The position numbers and the translations under genes were made by a program. Source: Bradyrhizobium erythrophlei (lineage in GTDB: Bacteria > Pseudomonadota > Alphaproteobacteria > Rhizobiales > Xanthobacteraceae). From it: a stretch of 64,000 bases of DNA. Each line of letters starts with the position of its first letter. Positions within the stretch are counted from its first letter, which is position 1. Location of the stretch: contig FSRD01000001.1 in NCBI GenBank assembly GCA_900129675.1, forward strand, positions 1,663,501 to 1,727,500, in the 5' to 3' direction. A model generated the notes under the pieces. That model worked only from the letters and a program-made list of their open reading frames with translations, had not been told where the DNA came from and searched no databases. Shown here piece by piece: positions 18,064-28,468 of this stretch.

Positions 18064-19113
18064 TCATCCGGCCTTGAGCCCGAGATCGTTCTCCGTCACG
18101 ACGCGGTTGCGACCACCTCGTTTGGCGACATACAGTGCACGGTCGCACCGATCGATCAGATCGGCCATCGACTCGCCCAGTTGAAACTGTCCAACGCCGA
18201 TCGATACCGTGATGCCGGGCAGCGCCTCGCCGGTCGAACGGCGGCTAAGGTGGCATTCCGCGATCAAGCGGCGAATGCGCTCGGCAACCGTGGCGCAGGT
18301 GGCGAGATCCGCGCCGGGGAGCACGGCGATCAGTTCTTCGCCGCCATATCGTGCTGGAAGGTCGATCTCGCGAACGCCCTCTCGCAGTACCTTCGCCATC
18401 AACCGCAGTACGTGGTCGCCGACGCCGTGGCCGTACTCGTCGTTGAAACGCTTGAAGTGATCGATGTCGATCAACAACGCACTGAGCGGATCGCCTTGTT
18501 CCATCGCCGCGATCTGGGCCTGCCGGAAAAACTCGTCCAACGCCCGGCGGTTCGGCAAGCCGGTCAGCGTATCGGTCCTGGCGCGCTCCTCGGACTTGTT
18601 CAGGGAATCGCGGATCGTGTCGAGCTCACGCGATTTCTCGGCAAAGCTGGCTTCGAGCTTGGTGGCGCGGGTCGCCGCCTTGGCCAGTTCGATCATCAGG
18701 CTTGCGACCAGCGGTTTTGGATCGACGCCGGCTTCGGTCTGCGCAGTGACGTCGCTGATAACAGCCATTTGCGTACGGTTGTCGGCGATGGCCGTGGTCA
18801 GAAACTGCCTGGCTGACGCCATCACCGAATGCAGTTGCTGGGAGACGTCATAAGCCACCGCGTCATCCGCCCCTTTCGACCCGATATAGGTCTCAAACAG
18901 GTCGCGATTGGTGGTGGCGTCGAACTTCCACTTGTTGCCGAGCAGGACGTCGATGGCCCGTTTGAGCTCAGGCGATGCCCCGACGGAATATCTGAACCAG
19001 ACCTGGAAATTGTTGGGGGTAGGCGGCACGCGCTGTTCAGCCATCGACCGCATGGCTTTTTCCGCGACCGACGTCGCGTATTCGAAATCGAGCTCGTCGA
19101 ACGCGGCGGTCAC
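18064..19113 (-). CDS. Cytosolic GGDEF-domain protein with altered GGEEL motif
   Basis: A 349-residue protein without membrane segments. The N-terminal ~170 residues (VPPTPNNFQVWFRYSVG...) form a helical sensor region found in alphaproteobacterial diguanylate cyclases, followed by a short coiled stretch. The GGDEF domain has GGEEL at 257-261 instead of GGEEF and keeps an RxxD I-site (REID, 248-251). It is probably a diguanylate cyclase with feedback inhibition, but the Leu change makes activity less certain. Divergent from leuS. Confidence 0.87.
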   Translation of the reverse strand: MTAAFDELDFEYATSVAEKAMRSMAEQRVPPTPNNFQVWFRYSVGASPELKRAIDVLLGNKWKFDATTNRDLFETYIGSKGADDAVAYDVSQQLHSVMASARQFLTTAIADNRTQMAVISDVTAQTEAGVDPKPLVASLMIELAKAATRATKLEASFAEKSRELDTIRDSLNKSEERARTDTLTGLPNRRALDEFFRQAQIAAMEQGDPLSALLIDIDHFKRFNDEYGHGVGDHVLRLMAKVLREGVREIDLPARYGGEELIAVLPGADLATCATVAERIRRLIAECHLSRRSTGEALPGITVSIGVGQFQLGESMADLIDRCDRALYVAKRGGRNRVVTENDLGLKAG

Positions 19114-19331
19114 GGTATCGCTGGTTTCCCTGCCACAAGGGACAAAATGCCCTCTTCATGGGCAAGGTCTCACAAATTCATTAAGTGCACCTCAATCCCA
19201 TTGGTTGCACTTCCGCCGGCGTCCGCAAGGCGCTGCCGACATCCTCCAACCCATTGACCCATCATGGCCTTTTATGGCCTAGTCCGCCGTCTTTTGAATG
19301 GCCGCAAAACCCGAAAAAGCCCAGCGATTTC

Positions 19332-21956
19332 ATGACCTCCGAACGCTATAACGCCCGTGATTCCGAACCGCGCTGGCAACGCCAGTGGGATGAAAAGGCG
19401 ATCTTCGCCTCCAAAAACGACGATCCGCGGCCGAAATATTACGTGCTCGAGATGTTCCCCTATCCGTCCGGGCGCATCCATATCGGGCATGTCCGGAACT
19501 ACACGCTGGGCGACGTGCTGGCGCGGTTCATGCGGGCCAAGGGGTTCAACGTGCTGCACCCGATGGGCTGGGATGCGTTCGGCCTGCCCGCCGAGAACGC
19601 CGCAATCGAGCGCAAGGTCGCGCCCAAGGCCTGGACCTACGACAACATCGCCGCGATGAAAAAGCAGCTGCAGTCGATCGGGCTGTCGCTCGACTGGTCA
19701 CGCGAGTTCGCGACCTGCGACCCCAGCTACTACAAGCATCAGCAGAAGATGTTCCTGGATTTTCTGCGCGCGGGCCTCGCCGAGCGCGAGAAGCGCAAGA
19801 TCAACTGGGATCCGGTCGACATGACCGTGCTCGCCAACGAGCAGGTGATCGACGGCCGCGGCTGGCGCTCCGGCGCCGTGGTCGAGCAGCGCGAGATGAA
19901 CCAGTGGGTCTTCAAGATCACGAAGTACTCGCAGGAGCTATTGGACGCGCTGGATGGGCTGGATCGCTGGCCCGACAAGGTGCGGCTGATGCAGCGCAAC
20001 TGGATCGGCCGCTCCGAAGGCCTGCTGGTGCGTTTTGCGCTCGATGCGGCAACGACGCCCGCCGGCGAGAGCGAGCTGAGGATTTTCACCACGCGCCCGG
20101 ACACGCTGTTCGGCGCAAAATTCATGGCGATCGCCGCCGATCATCCGCTGGCGATTGCCGCGGCCGCCAAGAATCCAAAGCTCGCCGAGTTCATCGCGGA
20201 CGTAAAGCGGATCGGCACGGCGCAGGAAATCATCGACACCGCCGAGAAGCAGGGCTTTGATACCGGCATCCGCGCGGTGCATCCGTTCGATCCGAACTGG
20301 AAGCTGCCGGTCTATGTCGCCAACTTCGTGCTGATGGAATATGGCACCGGCGCGATCTTCGGTTGCCCGGCGCACGACCAGCGCGACCTCGATTTCGTCA
20401 ACAAATACGGGCTCGGCAATATCCCGGTGGTCTGTCCCGACGGTCAGGACCCGAAGACGTTCGTGATCACCGACACCGCCTATGACGGTGAAGGCCGCAT
20501 GATCAATTCGCGCTTCCTCGACGGCATGACCATCGAGCAGGCCAAGGAAGAGGTCGCAAAACGGCTGGAAGCCGAGCTGCGCGGCAACATGCCGGTCGGC
20601 GAGCGTCAGGTGAACTTCCGTCTGCGCGACTGGGGCATTTCGCGGCAACGCTATTGGGGCTGCCCGATCCCGGTGATCCACTGCCCGACATGCGACGTGG
20701 TGCCGGTGCCGGACAAGGAGTTGCCGGTGGTGCTGCCCGAGGATGTCACCTTCGACAAGCCGGGCAACGCGCTCGACCATCATCCGACCTGGAAGCACGT
20801 CAGCTGTCCGAAGTGCGGCGGCAAAGCGCAGCGCGAAACCGACACGATGGACACGTTCGTGGATTCGTCCTGGTATTTTGCGCGCTTCACCGATCCCTGG
20901 AACGAGAAGGCGCCGACCACGCCTGACGTCGCCAACCGGATGATGCCGGTCGACCAGTATATCGGCGGCGTCGAGCACGCGATCCTGCATCTGCTGTACA
21001 GCCGTTTCTTCACCCGCGCGATGAAGGCGACCGGCCATATCGATATGGACGAGCCGTTCGCCGGCATGTTCACGCAGGGCATGGTGGTGCACGAGACCTA
21101 CCAGAAGGCCGACGGCGCTTATGTCACCCCGGCTGAGGTGAAGATCGAAACCGGCGCCAACGGAAAGCGCGCCACGCTGCTCACATCAGGCGAAGAGATC
21201 TCGATCGGCGCCATCGAGAAGATGTCGAAGTCGAAGAAGAACACCGTCGACCCCGACGACATCATCGCGACCTATGGCGCCGACGTCGCGCGCTGGTTCA
21301 TGCTGTCGGACTCGCCGCCCGACCGCGACGTGATCTGGAGCGACGAGCGGGTGCAGGGCGCTTCGCGCTTTGTACAGCGGCTGTGGCGGCTGGTGAACGA
21401 ATCCGCCGAACTCGCAAAAGCCGCCCCCGCGGCCCGGCCGGGGTCCTTCGGCCCGGAGGCGCTGGGCTTACGCAAGGCCGCCCACGGTGCCCTGGACAAG
21501 GTATCCGGCGGCATCGAGCGGCTGCATTTCAATGTCTGCCTCGCCCATATCCGCGAATTCGCCAATGCGCTGGCCGAGGTGCTGGGGCAGGAGGGGACGC
21601 CCACCCCGGACACCGCCTGGGCGGTCCGGGAGGCGTCGGTCATCCTTGTTCAACTGTTCGCGCCCATGATGCCGCATCTGGCCGAGGAGTGCTGGACGGT
21701 TTTGGGCCAGTCCGGGCTGATTTCGGAGGCCGATTGGCCCCAAATCGAACGCGATTTGCTGGTTGAAGATACGGTGACGCTGGTGGTTCAGGTCAACGGC
21801 AAGAAACGGGGTGATGTTACCGTGCCACGGGGCGCCCAAAATCCGGAAATTGAGGCTGCCGTTTTGGCCCTTGATGCGGTAAAATTGGCGCTGGGCGGCA
21901 AGGCCGTGCGTAAAGTGATCGTTGTTCCCATGAGGATCGTGAATGTCGTTGGCTAG
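19332..21956 (+). CDS. leuS: Leucyl-tRNA synthetase
   Basis: An 874-residue class I synthetase. HIGH is at residues 50-53 ([14 protein letters not shown]), the CP1 editing domain lies at about 230-430 with the zinc-like CPTCDVVP / CPKCGGKAQ region after it, and KMSKS is at about 630. The C-terminal anticodon-binding and tail domains end in [16 protein letters not shown]. The ATG at 19332 gives the usual start [16 protein letters not shown]; an open 49-codon extension upstream is not family-like. lptE overlaps the last 14 bases. Confidence 0.97.
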   Translation: MTSERYNARDSEPRWQRQWDEKAIFASKNDDPRPKYYVLEMFPYPSGRIHIGHVRNYTLGDVLARFMRAKGFNVLHPMGWDAFGLPAENAAIERKVAPKAWTYDNIAAMKKQLQSIGLSLDWSREFATCDPSYYKHQQKMFLDFLRAGLAEREKRKINWDPVDMTVLANEQVIDGRGWRSGAVVEQREMNQWVFKITKYSQELLDALDGLDRWPDKVRLMQRNWIGRSEGLLVRFALDAATTPAGESELRIFTTRPDTLFGAKFMAIAADHPLAIAAAAKNPKLAEFIADVKRIGTAQEIIDTAEKQGFDTGIRAVHPFDPNWKLPVYVANFVLMEYGTGAIFGCPAHDQRDLDFVNKYGLGNIPVVCPDGQDPKTFVITDTAYDGEGRMINSRFLDGMTIEQAKEEVAKRLEAELRGNMPVGERQVNFRLRDWGISRQRYWGCPIPVIHCPTCDVVPVPDKELPVVLPEDVTFDKPGNALDHHPTWKHVSCPKCGGKAQRETDTMDTFVDSSWYFARFTDPWNEKAPTTPDVANRMMPVDQYIGGVEHAILHLLYSRFFTRAMKATGHIDMDEPFAGMFTQGMVVHETYQKADGAYVTPAEVKIETGANGKRATLLTSGEEISIGAIEKMSKSKKNTVDPDDIIATYGADVARWFMLSDSPPDRDVIWSDERVQGASRFVQRLWRLVNESAELAKAAPAARPGSFGPEALGLRKAAHGALDKVSGGIERLHFNVCLAHIREFANALAEVLGQEGTPTPDTAWAVREASVILVQLFAPMMPHLAEECWTVLGQSGLISEADWPQIERDLLVEDTVTLVVQVNGKKRGDVTVPRGAQNPEIEAAVLALDAVKLALGGKAVRKVIVVPMRIVNVVG

Positions 21957-22494
21957 GACCCGGATTGTTGCTCGGCTGCTGGCCGTGGCCGCGCTGGCGG
22001 CGCTGACGGCCGGCTGCTTCCAACCGATGTACGCCGAACATACCGACGGCACCCCCGGCTTGCGCGAAAAGCTGATGGGGGTGGAAGTCCCGCCGGTCGA
22101 CAAAAACAACGCGTCGCGGGAAGCCCGGATCCAGGTGGAAATCCGCAACGCGCTGGCGTTCAAGCTTTATGGCAATGCGACCGGTATGCCGCCGACCCAT
22201 CGGCTGGTGCTGCGGTTCACTTCCAGCCGTTCGTCGCTGATGGTCGATCCCAATACGGGGCTGCCGACCAGCGAGAACTACGGCATCGACGCGCAGTACA
22301 ATCTGATCGAGATCGCCACCAACAAATCGGTCATGACCGGCACGACCTTCTCGCGCGTGTCGTATGACATGCCGGGTTCGTATCAGCGCTTCGCCCGCTC
22401 CCGCGCCTACCGCGATGCCGAGGATCGCGCGGCGCAAGAGATCGCTGAAAACATCCAGACCCGGCTGGCGTCGTTCTTCGTCGCCGGGACCTGA
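21943..22494 (+). CDS. lptE: LPS-assembly lipoprotein LptE
   Basis: A 183-residue lipoprotein with lipobox ALTAGC (cysteine near residue 25). The domain resembles alphaproteobacterial LptE (GCFQPMYAE, then [10 protein letters not shown] and [12 protein letters not shown]...[13 protein letters not shown]). With LptD it inserts lipopolysaccharide into the outer membrane. It overlaps leuS and precedes holA, the conserved order leuS-lptE-holA. Confidence 0.88.
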   Translation: MSLARTRIVARLLAVAALAALTAGCFQPMYAEHTDGTPGLREKLMGVEVPPVDKNNASREARIQVEIRNALAFKLYGNATGMPPTHRLVLRFTSSRSSLMVDPNTGLPTSENYGIDAQYNLIEIATNKSVMTGTTFSRVSYDMPGSYQRFARSRAYRDAEDRAAQEIAENIQTRLASFFVAGT

Positions 22495-22500
22495 GCGCCT

Positions 22501-22595
22501 CGTCATTCCGGGGCGCGTGAAGCGCGAACCCGGAATCCAGAGATTGTTCGATCGAGATTCCGGGTCCACGCGCGAGCGCATGTCCCGGAATGACG
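22501..22595. repeat. Palindromic REP-like element (CGTCATTCCGGG family)
   Basis: Arms CGTCATTCCGGGGCGCG and the matching TGTCCCGGAATGACG, with inner arms CCCGGAATC / GATTCCGGG. It separates lptE from holA inside what would otherwise be a tight operon. Confidence 0.72.
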
Positions 22596-22620
22596 TCGTA
22601 AATTCAAACAAGGTCAGTGC

Positions 22621-23649
22621 GTGGTCGCGCTTCGCGGAAAAGAGATCGATGCTTTTCTCGCCCGGCCGGACACCGGCCGGCCCATCATCCTGCTGTACGG
22701 TCCCGATGCCGGCCTGGTGCGCGAACGTGCCGATGCCTTGATCGCATCCGCGGTCGACGATCCCAACGATCCGTTTTCGCTGGTGCGTCTCGACGGCGAC
22801 GAATTGTCCGCCGAGCCCTCGCGGCTGGTCGATGAGGCGATGACGGTGCCGCTGTTCGGCGGCCGCCGCGCCATCCGGGTGCGCGCCGGCTCGCGCAGTT
22901 TTGCCAGCGGTATCGACACGCTCGCCGATTCGCCCATCAAGGATTGCCGCATCGTCATCGAGGCCGGCGAACTGCGGCCGGAATCGCCGCTGCGCAAGGC
23001 CTGCGAGCGCGCCAAGACCGCGGTCGCCATTGCCTGTTATCCCGACGGCGAGCGAGACCTCGCACGGCTGATCGATGAGGAATTGCGGCCCTCGAACCTG
23101 CGGATCGCGCCGGATGCGCGCGCGGTCCTGACCGCGCTGCTCGGCGGCGACCGCCAGGCCTCGCGCAACGAATTGCGCAAGCTTGCGCTCTATGCCCACG
23201 GCAAGGGCGAGGTGACGCTCGAGGATGTCGTGACCGTCGTCTCCGATGCGTCCGAATTGAAACTCGATCCGATCGTCGATGGCGCCTTCGCCGGAAATCC
23301 CGCCATCGTCGAAAGCGAATTCGCCAAAGCGATGATCGCCGGCACCTATCCCGGCGTGATCATCTCCGCCGCGCAGCGTCAGGCGGCATGGCTGCACAAA
23401 TCCGCGCTCGCGGTGGCCGAGGGCACGCCGGTCACGGCATTGCTCGAGAGCGGATACCCGCGCCTGCATTTCTCCCGCAAGGGTGCCGTCGAAATCGCGC
23501 TACGCAATTTCAATGCTGCGCGGCTAGCCGCCATCATCGATCAGCTTGGCACCGCTGCGCTCGACATGCGCAAGCAGGCAACGCTCGCGGCAGCGATCGC
23601 GCAGCGCACGCTACTCTCGATCGCGGCGAATGCGAAGCGGCGGGGGTGA
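22621..23649 (+). CDS. holA: DNA polymerase III subunit delta
   Basis: A 342-residue delta subunit of the clamp loader. It starts with GTG (VVALRGKEIDAFLARP) and shows the family blocks IILLYGPDAGLVRERADAL near residue 20, VDEAMTVPLFGGRRAIRV, and the C-terminal LRNFNAARLAAIIDQL. Delta opens the beta clamp so it can be placed on DNA. The gene lies in the conserved leuS-lptE-holA block and is convergent with parB. Confidence 0.92.
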   Translation: MVALRGKEIDAFLARPDTGRPIILLYGPDAGLVRERADALIASAVDDPNDPFSLVRLDGDELSAEPSRLVDEAMTVPLFGGRRAIRVRAGSRSFASGIDTLADSPIKDCRIVIEAGELRPESPLRKACERAKTAVAIACYPDGERDLARLIDEELRPSNLRIAPDARAVLTALLGGDRQASRNELRKLALYAHGKGEVTLEDVVTVVSDASELKLDPIVDGAFAGNPAIVESEFAKAMIAGTYPGVIISAAQRQAAWLHKSALAVAEGTPVTALLESGYPRLHFSRKGAVEIALRNFNAARLAAIIDQLGTAALDMRKQATLAAAIAQRTLLSIAANAKRRG

Positions 23650-23655
23650 GGATTT

Positions 23656-23682
23656 GTCGTCCCGGCTCAAGGCCGGGACGAC
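23656..23682. terminator. Bidirectional hairpin between holA and parB
   Basis: TCGTCCCGGC and GCCGGGACGA pair around a TCAA loop between two convergent stops. It is probably a shortened relative of the 42662-42796 repeat used as a two-way terminator, but no long T run follows. Confidence 0.5.
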
Positions 23683-23715
23683 GAAAAATATTTTCCGCGC
23701 GGAATGACGACTGGC

Positions 23716-24591
23716 CTAGCCGCCCTCCAGTCGCCGCATCACCTCGTCGAGCTGTTCGAGGTTGCGATAGCTGATCTGCACCGTGCCGCCGGGATCGCGA
23801 TGGTTGACGCTCACGGTCAGACCGAGTGCATCGCTGACGCGTTTTTCCAGCGCGATCGTGTCGGGGTCTTTTACCTTGCCGCCGCGCGCCTTCTGCGGTT
23901 TGCGTTCCGGCACGCCTTCGTCATGCGCCAGCGCTTCGGCCTGACGCACGTTGAGGCCTTCCTCGACGATGCGCTTGGCGGCAGCCAGCGGATCGGGCAC
24001 GCCGATCAGCGCGCGCGCATGACCGGCCGACAGATCGCCCCTGGCGATATAGGCCTGAACTTCCGCCGGCAATTTCGTCAGCCGCATCATGTTGGCGACG
24101 TGGCTGCGGCTCTTGCCGACGATCTTGGCGATGTCTTCCTGGCTGCGTTTGAATTCGTCGGCGAGCGCGTGATAGCCCTGTGCCTCTTCCATCGCGTTGA
24201 GGTCTTCACGTTGCACGTTCTCGATGATCATGATCTCGAGCGCGTCGCTATCGCTGACATCGACCGGTACGATCGGCACCTCGTGCAGGCCCGCGAGCTG
24301 CGACGCCCGCCAGCGGCGCTCGCCGGCGATGATCTCGTAGCGATCCTGGGCGCCCTTGACCGGACGCACCACGATCGGCTGGATCACGCCGTGCTGCTTG
24401 ACGGAAGCGGCGAGCTCGCCCAATTCGGTATCGGAAAAAGCCCGGCGCGGGTTGCGCGGATTTGGTTTCAAGAATTCGATCGGCACCTTGCGCTGATTGC
24501 GCGGCCGTTCGACATGCGCGGCCTCGCCGCCGACATCACCGATCAGACTTGCAAGACCGCGGCCCAGTCGCGAACGCGCTTCGTCGGCCAT
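23716..24591 (-). CDS. parB: Chromosome-partitioning protein ParB
   Basis: A 291-residue ParB. The N-terminus has SRLGRGLASLIG; the CTPase/ParB-N domain has GERRWRASQLAGL and ENVQREDLN; the helix-turn-helix is in QEDIAKIVGKSRSHVANMMRL. The C-terminus is the dimerisation domain. ParB loads at parS and slides along DNA as a CTP clamp. ATG 24591 follows GGGAGC; 24 upstream codons are not family-like. parA lies upstream, but the genes are separated by 153 bp carrying a repeat. Confidence 0.96.
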   Translation of the reverse strand: MADEARSRLGRGLASLIGDVGGEAAHVERPRNQRKVPIEFLKPNPRNPRRAFSDTELGELAASVKQHGVIQPIVVRPVKGAQDRYEIIAGERRWRASQLAGLHEVPIVPVDVSDSDALEIMIIENVQREDLNAMEEAQGYHALADEFKRSQEDIAKIVGKSRSHVANMMRLTKLPAEVQAYIARGDLSAGHARALIGVPDPLAAAKRIVEEGLNVRQAEALAHDEGVPERKPQKARGGKVKDPDTIALEKRVSDALGLTVSVNHRDPGGTVQISYRNLEQLDEVMRRLEGG

Positions 24592-24650
24592 CGCCAGCTC
24601 CCTTGGATTCACGTAGCAGCACTCCGAAATTAGAATCTCTGTTTCAGATC

Positions 24651-24738
24651 GTAGTGTGGGCAAAGCGAAGCGTGCCCACCGAAACTCTACGACACGGGAC
24701 GGTGGGCACGGCGAAGAGCCTTTGCCTACCCTACGGCT
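24651..24738. repeat. Palindromic repeat between parA and parB
   Basis: GTAGTGTGGGCAAAGCG... and ...GCCTTTGCCTACCCTAC form long imperfect arms with inner GTGCCCACC/GGTGGGCAC. A third repeat family, placed inside the parAB operon. Confidence 0.72.
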
Positions 24739-24744
24739 CTTACT

Positions 24745-25596
24745 TCAATGCGCGAGCAGCTCGCGCTCGCGCTGGATCACTTCGGTTGCGAGCTTGAGAT
24801 AGGCGTCGCTGCCGACGCATTTGAGATCGTAGACCAGGACCGGCTTGCCGTAGGACGGCGCCTCGGAGATGCGCACGTTGCGCGGGATCATGGTGTTGTA
24901 GACTTTCGCTCCCATGAACTGCCGGACGTCGGCGACGACCTGGTTCGACAAATTGTTGCGGGAGTCGAACATGGTCAGCACGATGCCGTGGATCGACAGG
25001 TTCGGATTGAGCGTCGAGCGCACCTGCTCGACCGTCTGCAGCAATTGCGACAGGCCTTCGAGCGCGAAGAATTCGCATTGCAGCGGCACCAGGATCGCGT
25101 CCGACGCCGCCATCGCGTTGACGGTGAGCAAATTGAGCGACGGCGGGCAATCGATCAGCACATAGGTGTAATCGGTCTCCGCTGTCGCGCCGGTGTTGAG
25201 CGCTGCGATCGCATCGCGCAGCCGGAACGCGCGGCCGGGCGTCGATCCCAGTTCGAGTTCGAGGCCGGAAAGATCCATGGTGGACGCGGCGATATGCAGG
25301 CGCGGCACCGCGGTTGCGACCACCGCCTCGCGCAGCGGCGCCTCGCCGATCAGCACGTCATAGGTCGAGCAGCTGCGGTTGCGGCGGTCGATGCCGAGAC
25401 CGGTGGAGGCGTTGCCCTGCGGATCGAGATCGACGATCAGCACGCGCTCGCCGATCGCAGCGAGTGCGGTGCCCAGATTGATCGCGGTGGTGGTCTTGCC
25501 GACGCCGCCTTTCTGGTTGGCGAGGGATAATATGCGCGGATGGCCCGCCGGGGTTGGCGCCCTATCCTCTTGATAAACCTCATCAATCACGGTCAT
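24745..25596 (-). CDS. parA: Chromosome-partitioning ATPase ParA
   Basis: A 283-residue ParA/Soj ATPase with the deviant Walker A KGGVGKTTTAINLG (about 30-43), Walker A' LIVDLDPQGNASTGLG and the Walker B-like DYTYVLIDCPPSL. ATP-bound ParA coats the nucleoid and pulls ParB-parS complexes apart. It lies upstream of parB and 29 bp downstream of rsmG on the same strand, the standard alphaproteobacterial order. Confidence 0.96.
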   Translation of the reverse strand: MTVIDEVYQEDRAPTPAGHPRILSLANQKGGVGKTTTAINLGTALAAIGERVLIVDLDPQGNASTGLGIDRRNRSCSTYDVLIGEAPLREAVVATAVPRLHIAASTMDLSGLELELGSTPGRAFRLRDAIAALNTGATAETDYTYVLIDCPPSLNLLTVNAMAASDAILVPLQCEFFALEGLSQLLQTVEQVRSTLNPNLSIHGIVLTMFDSRNNLSNQVVADVRQFMGAKVYNTMIPRNVRISEAPSYGKPVLVYDLKCVGSDAYLKLATEVIQRERELLAH

Positions 25597-25625
25597 ACCC
25601 GGTTACCATATGCTGCCGCGGATGA

Positions 25626-26309
25626 TTAGCGCCGCTCGATTCGGTCGAGTTCGACGATCCAGCCGTGTCCGCCGGTGCGGCTGGAGTGGAATCGTGGTTC
25701 GATCTTCCAATATTTAGTGGCTTCGGTCAATTCAGCCTCTACATCTTGGCCTTTGAGAAACAACGCTTTGGCGCCCTTCCCCACCAGCGGCGCTGCGAAG
25801 CCAATGAGCTGGTGTAACGGAGCCAGCGCCCGGGCAGTGACGCAATCGACGGTGCCGGTGATTCTATCCACACTATCCCCGATGTCAGCCAGGTGCACCG
25901 TCCCTGCCCCCGAAGTCACGCGCAGCGCCTCGCGCAGGAAAGCCGCCTTCTTGGCGTTGCGCTCGACCAGGTGAACCTGCGCACCTGAAGTCTCCGCCAT
26001 CGCGCAGGCCAACACGACACCCGGAAAGCCGCCGCCGCTGCCGAGATCAGCCCATGTCTTCGCCGACGGGGCGAGGCTCAGAAGCTGCAGCGAGTCTGAG
26101 ATGTGCCGGGTCCAAAGATTTGAAAGCGTCGATGGCGCGACCAAATTGGTCTTGGCCTGCCACTCCAGGAGGAGTGCGACATAGCGATCCAGCCGCGCTT
26201 CCGTTTCACGTGAAACGGGGGTGAGCGCGAGGGCTGCGGCCTTGTCGGCCGGGAGCATCGGAGATGAGGCTTGAGTTGCTGCTTTGACCATCTGTTCGGA
26301 CATACTCAT
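25626..26309 (-). CDS. rsmG: 16S rRNA m7G527 methyltransferase
   Basis: A ~227-residue RsmG (GidB) with the conserved N-terminal VSRETEARLDRYVALLLEWQAKTNLV, the S-adenosylmethionine site WADLGSGGGFPGVVLA, and VTARALAPLHQLI. It methylates N7 of G527 of 16S rRNA. Starts at 26309 and 26303 are both possible; the frame open beyond them runs through a palindromic repeat and is not coding. The VSRET codons contain a parS site. It sits between mnmG and parA. Confidence 0.93.
   Translation of the reverse strand: MSMSEQMVKAATQASSPMLPADKAAALALTPVSRETEARLDRYVALLLEWQAKTNLVAPSTLSNLWTRHISDSLQLLSLAPSAKTWADLGSGGGFPGVVLACAMAETSGAQVHLVERNAKKAAFLREALRVTSGAGTVHLADIGDSVDRITGTVDCVTARALAPLHQLIGFAAPLVGKGAKALFLKGQDVEAELTEATKYWKIEPRFHSSRTGGHGWIVELDRIERR
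26203..26216. promoter_or_regulatory. parS site 1 (inside rsmG)
   Basis: GTTTCACGTGAAAC, the perfect 14-bp core of the bacterial parS consensus. It lies within rsmG and encodes part of VSRET, a segment conserved in RsmG proteins of many phyla. Confidence 0.9.
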
Positions 26310-26323
26310 CACGACGTTGAAGC

Positions 26324-26444
26324 CGTCATTGCGAGCCCACCGGTCGCGCGAATGCGCGCCCGATGACAGGCTCCGCGAAGCAATCCATACTAACAACGCG
26401 GCAGGTCTGGATTGCTTCGTCCGCTGCGCTCCTCGCAATGACGG
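26324..26444. repeat. Palindromic REP-like element (CGTCATTGCGAG family)
   Basis: Same family as 15329-15447, including the shared segment GTCGCGCGAATGCGCGCCCG and inner arms GAAGCAATCCA/TGGATTGCTTCG. It fills the gap between mnmG and rsmG. Confidence 0.8.
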
Positions 26445-26465
26445 TCGAGGGATTATCCCGGCTGC

Positions 26466-26479
26466 GTTTCACGTGAAAC
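26466..26479. promoter_or_regulatory. parS site 2
   Basis: A perfect GTTTCACGTGAAAC just downstream of the mnmG stop codon. Confidence 0.92.
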
Positions 26480-26484
26480 AGGGT

Positions 26485-28368
26485 CTACGCGGTCGCCTTC
26501 GCTGTCTTCCGCCGGGCTTCGCGCCGCAAGTAAGCCGCCAAAATACCCAGCGCCGCCGGCGTCAGGCCATCAAGCCGTCCCGCCTGCCCCACCGTCCGCG
26601 GTCGCGCCGCCTCAAGCTTCGAACGGGCCTCGTTTGAGAGTCCCGGCACAACAGCGTAATCGATATCGGTCAGAACCAGGCCCTCGTCGCGTCTGAAGGC
26701 GTCGACGTCGGCGGTCTGGCGCTTGAGATAGACGTCGTATTTCGCATCGATCTCCAGATGGACCGCGATCGCTGGGTCAATCGCCGATAGCTCCGACCAG
26801 ATGCCCAGGAGATGAGACCATTCGATCTCCGGATAGGCCAGTAGTTCAAAGGCCGAGCGGCGCTGGCCGTCCCGATTGAGAGCCAGCCCATGCCTGGCCG
26901 CCTCGTTGGGCGTCATCGACAGCGACTTGGCCAGCGACTTGGCGGCGTCCAACGCCGCCATCTTGGCCCCGTGGAGCCGGGTGCGCGCCTGCCCCACACA
27001 CCCCAGCGCAATTCCCTTGTCCGTCAGGCGCTGGTCGGCGTTGTCGGCCCGCAAGGTCAGTCGGTATTCCGCCCTGGAGGTGAACATCCGATATGGCTCG
27101 GTGATCCCGCGGGTCACGAGGTCGTCGATCATCACGCCGAGATAGCCGTCGGCGCGGTCGAAAACGACCGGTGCGGCACCGCTTGCCAGCAACGCTGCGT
27201 TCAGACCCGCAACAATCCCCTGCGCCGCCGCCTCTTCATAGCCGGTGGTGCCGTTGATCTGCCCGGCCAGGAAGAGGCCCGGCAACCGCCTGGTCTGCAA
27301 GGTCGGATCGAGCTCACGGGGATCGACATGATCGTATTCGATGGCATAGCCCGGCCGGACCATCTTTACCCGCCCAAGACCGGGAATGGTGGCGAGGATC
27401 GCGAGTTGGACCTCTTCCGGAAGCGAGGTGGAGATGCCGTTCGGATAGACCGTGCTGTCATCCAGCCCTTCCGGCTCCAGAAAGATCTGGTGGCCGTCGC
27501 GGTCGCCGAAGCGGACGATCTTGTCCTCGATCGAGGGGCAATAGCGCGGTCCGCTGCTCTTGATCTGGCCGGAATACATCGGCGAGCGGTGCACATTGGC
27601 CCGGATCACCTCATGGGTCGCCGGCGTGGTGCGGGTGATACCGCACTGGATCTGCGGCGTCGTGATCCGCTCGGTGAGCACGGAAAACGGCTCCGGCGGC
27701 TCGTCGCCGGGCTGCATTTCGACCGCCGACCAGTCGATGGTCGTACCATCGAGGCGCGGCGGCGTACCGGTCTTGAGGCGTCCGAGGGTAAAGCCGGCGC
27801 GTTCGAACGATGCCGAAAGGCCCATCGCGGGCGCCTCGCCGACCCGGCCTGCCGGCCAGTTCTTCTCGCCAAGATGGATCAGGCCGCGCAGAAACGTCCC
27901 GGTCGTGATGACGACCGCGCCGGCGGCAAACGTGCGGCCGTCGCCCAGGCGAATGCCAGTCACCCGGCCATTCGAGACGGTGAGTTCATCCGCCTCGCCC
28001 TCGATCACACTAAGATTGGCGGTCTCGGTGATCGCGGCCTGCATGGCGGCGGCGTAAAGCTTGCGATCGGCTTGGGCGCGCGGCCCGCGGACGGCCGGAC
28101 CCTTGCGGCGGTTCAGCATCCGGAACTGAATCCCGCCGGCATCCGCGACCCGGCCCATCAGACCATCCAGCGCGTCGACCTCGCGGACCAGATGGCCCTT
28201 GCCGAGACCGCCGATCGCGGGATTGCAGGACATGGCGCCGACGGTCGCGAAACGATGGGTCACCAAGGCTGTGCGCGCCCCCATCCGCGCAGCCGCGCTC
28301 GCGGCTTCGCAGCCGGCGTGGCCGCCGCCGATGACAATCACGTCAAAGGACGCTTGCTGGAAAATCAT
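26485..28368 (-). CDS. mnmG: tRNA uridine-5-carboxymethylaminomethyl modification enzyme MnmG
   Basis: A 627-residue FAD protein. The N-terminal nucleotide fold is [23 protein letters not shown] (about 8-30); other family blocks are [53 protein letters not shown] and [15 protein letters not shown]. With MnmE it builds cmnm5U34 in tRNA. parS sites lie on both sides of it. Same strand and order as rsmG and parAB. Confidence 0.96.
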   Translation of the reverse strand: MIFQQASFDVIVIGGGHAGCEAASAAARMGARTALVTHRFATVGAMSCNPAIGGLGKGHLVREVDALDGLMGRVADAGGIQFRMLNRRKGPAVRGPRAQADRKLYAAAMQAAITETANLSVIEGEADELTVSNGRVTGIRLGDGRTFAAGAVVITTGTFLRGLIHLGEKNWPAGRVGEAPAMGLSASFERAGFTLGRLKTGTPPRLDGTTIDWSAVEMQPGDEPPEPFSVLTERITTPQIQCGITRTTPATHEVIRANVHRSPMYSGQIKSSGPRYCPSIEDKIVRFGDRDGHQIFLEPEGLDDSTVYPNGISTSLPEEVQLAILATIPGLGRVKMVRPGYAIEYDHVDPRELDPTLQTRRLPGLFLAGQINGTTGYEEAAAQGIVAGLNAALLASGAAPVVFDRADGYLGVMIDDLVTRGITEPYRMFTSRAEYRLTLRADNADQRLTDKGIALGCVGQARTRLHGAKMAALDAAKSLAKSLSMTPNEAARHGLALNRDGQRRSAFELLAYPEIEWSHLLGIWSELSAIDPAIAVHLEIDAKYDVYLKRQTADVDAFRRDEGLVLTDIDYAVVPGLSNEARSKLEAARPRTVGQAGRLDGLTPAALGILAAYLRREARRKTAKATA

Positions 28369-28428
28369 GGTGCGACTTCTATCGCGGAGTGATGAAAGCC
28401 GGAAGAACGAAGTTTACCGGGCGGAAGT

Positions 28429-28442
28429 GTTTCACGTGAAGC
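28429..28442. promoter_or_regulatory. parS-like site 3 (one mismatch)
   Basis: GTTTCACGTGAAGC, one base off the palindromic core. It is the first of three sites in the mnmE-mnmG gap. Confidence 0.75.
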
Positions 28443-28468
28443 GCGGCAAGGCGGTGCCAAACTGAACT

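Noticed and set aside
19185..19331. N-terminal extension of leucyl-tRNA synthetase
   Set aside because: Residues are not family-like and the standard N-terminus begins at 19332.
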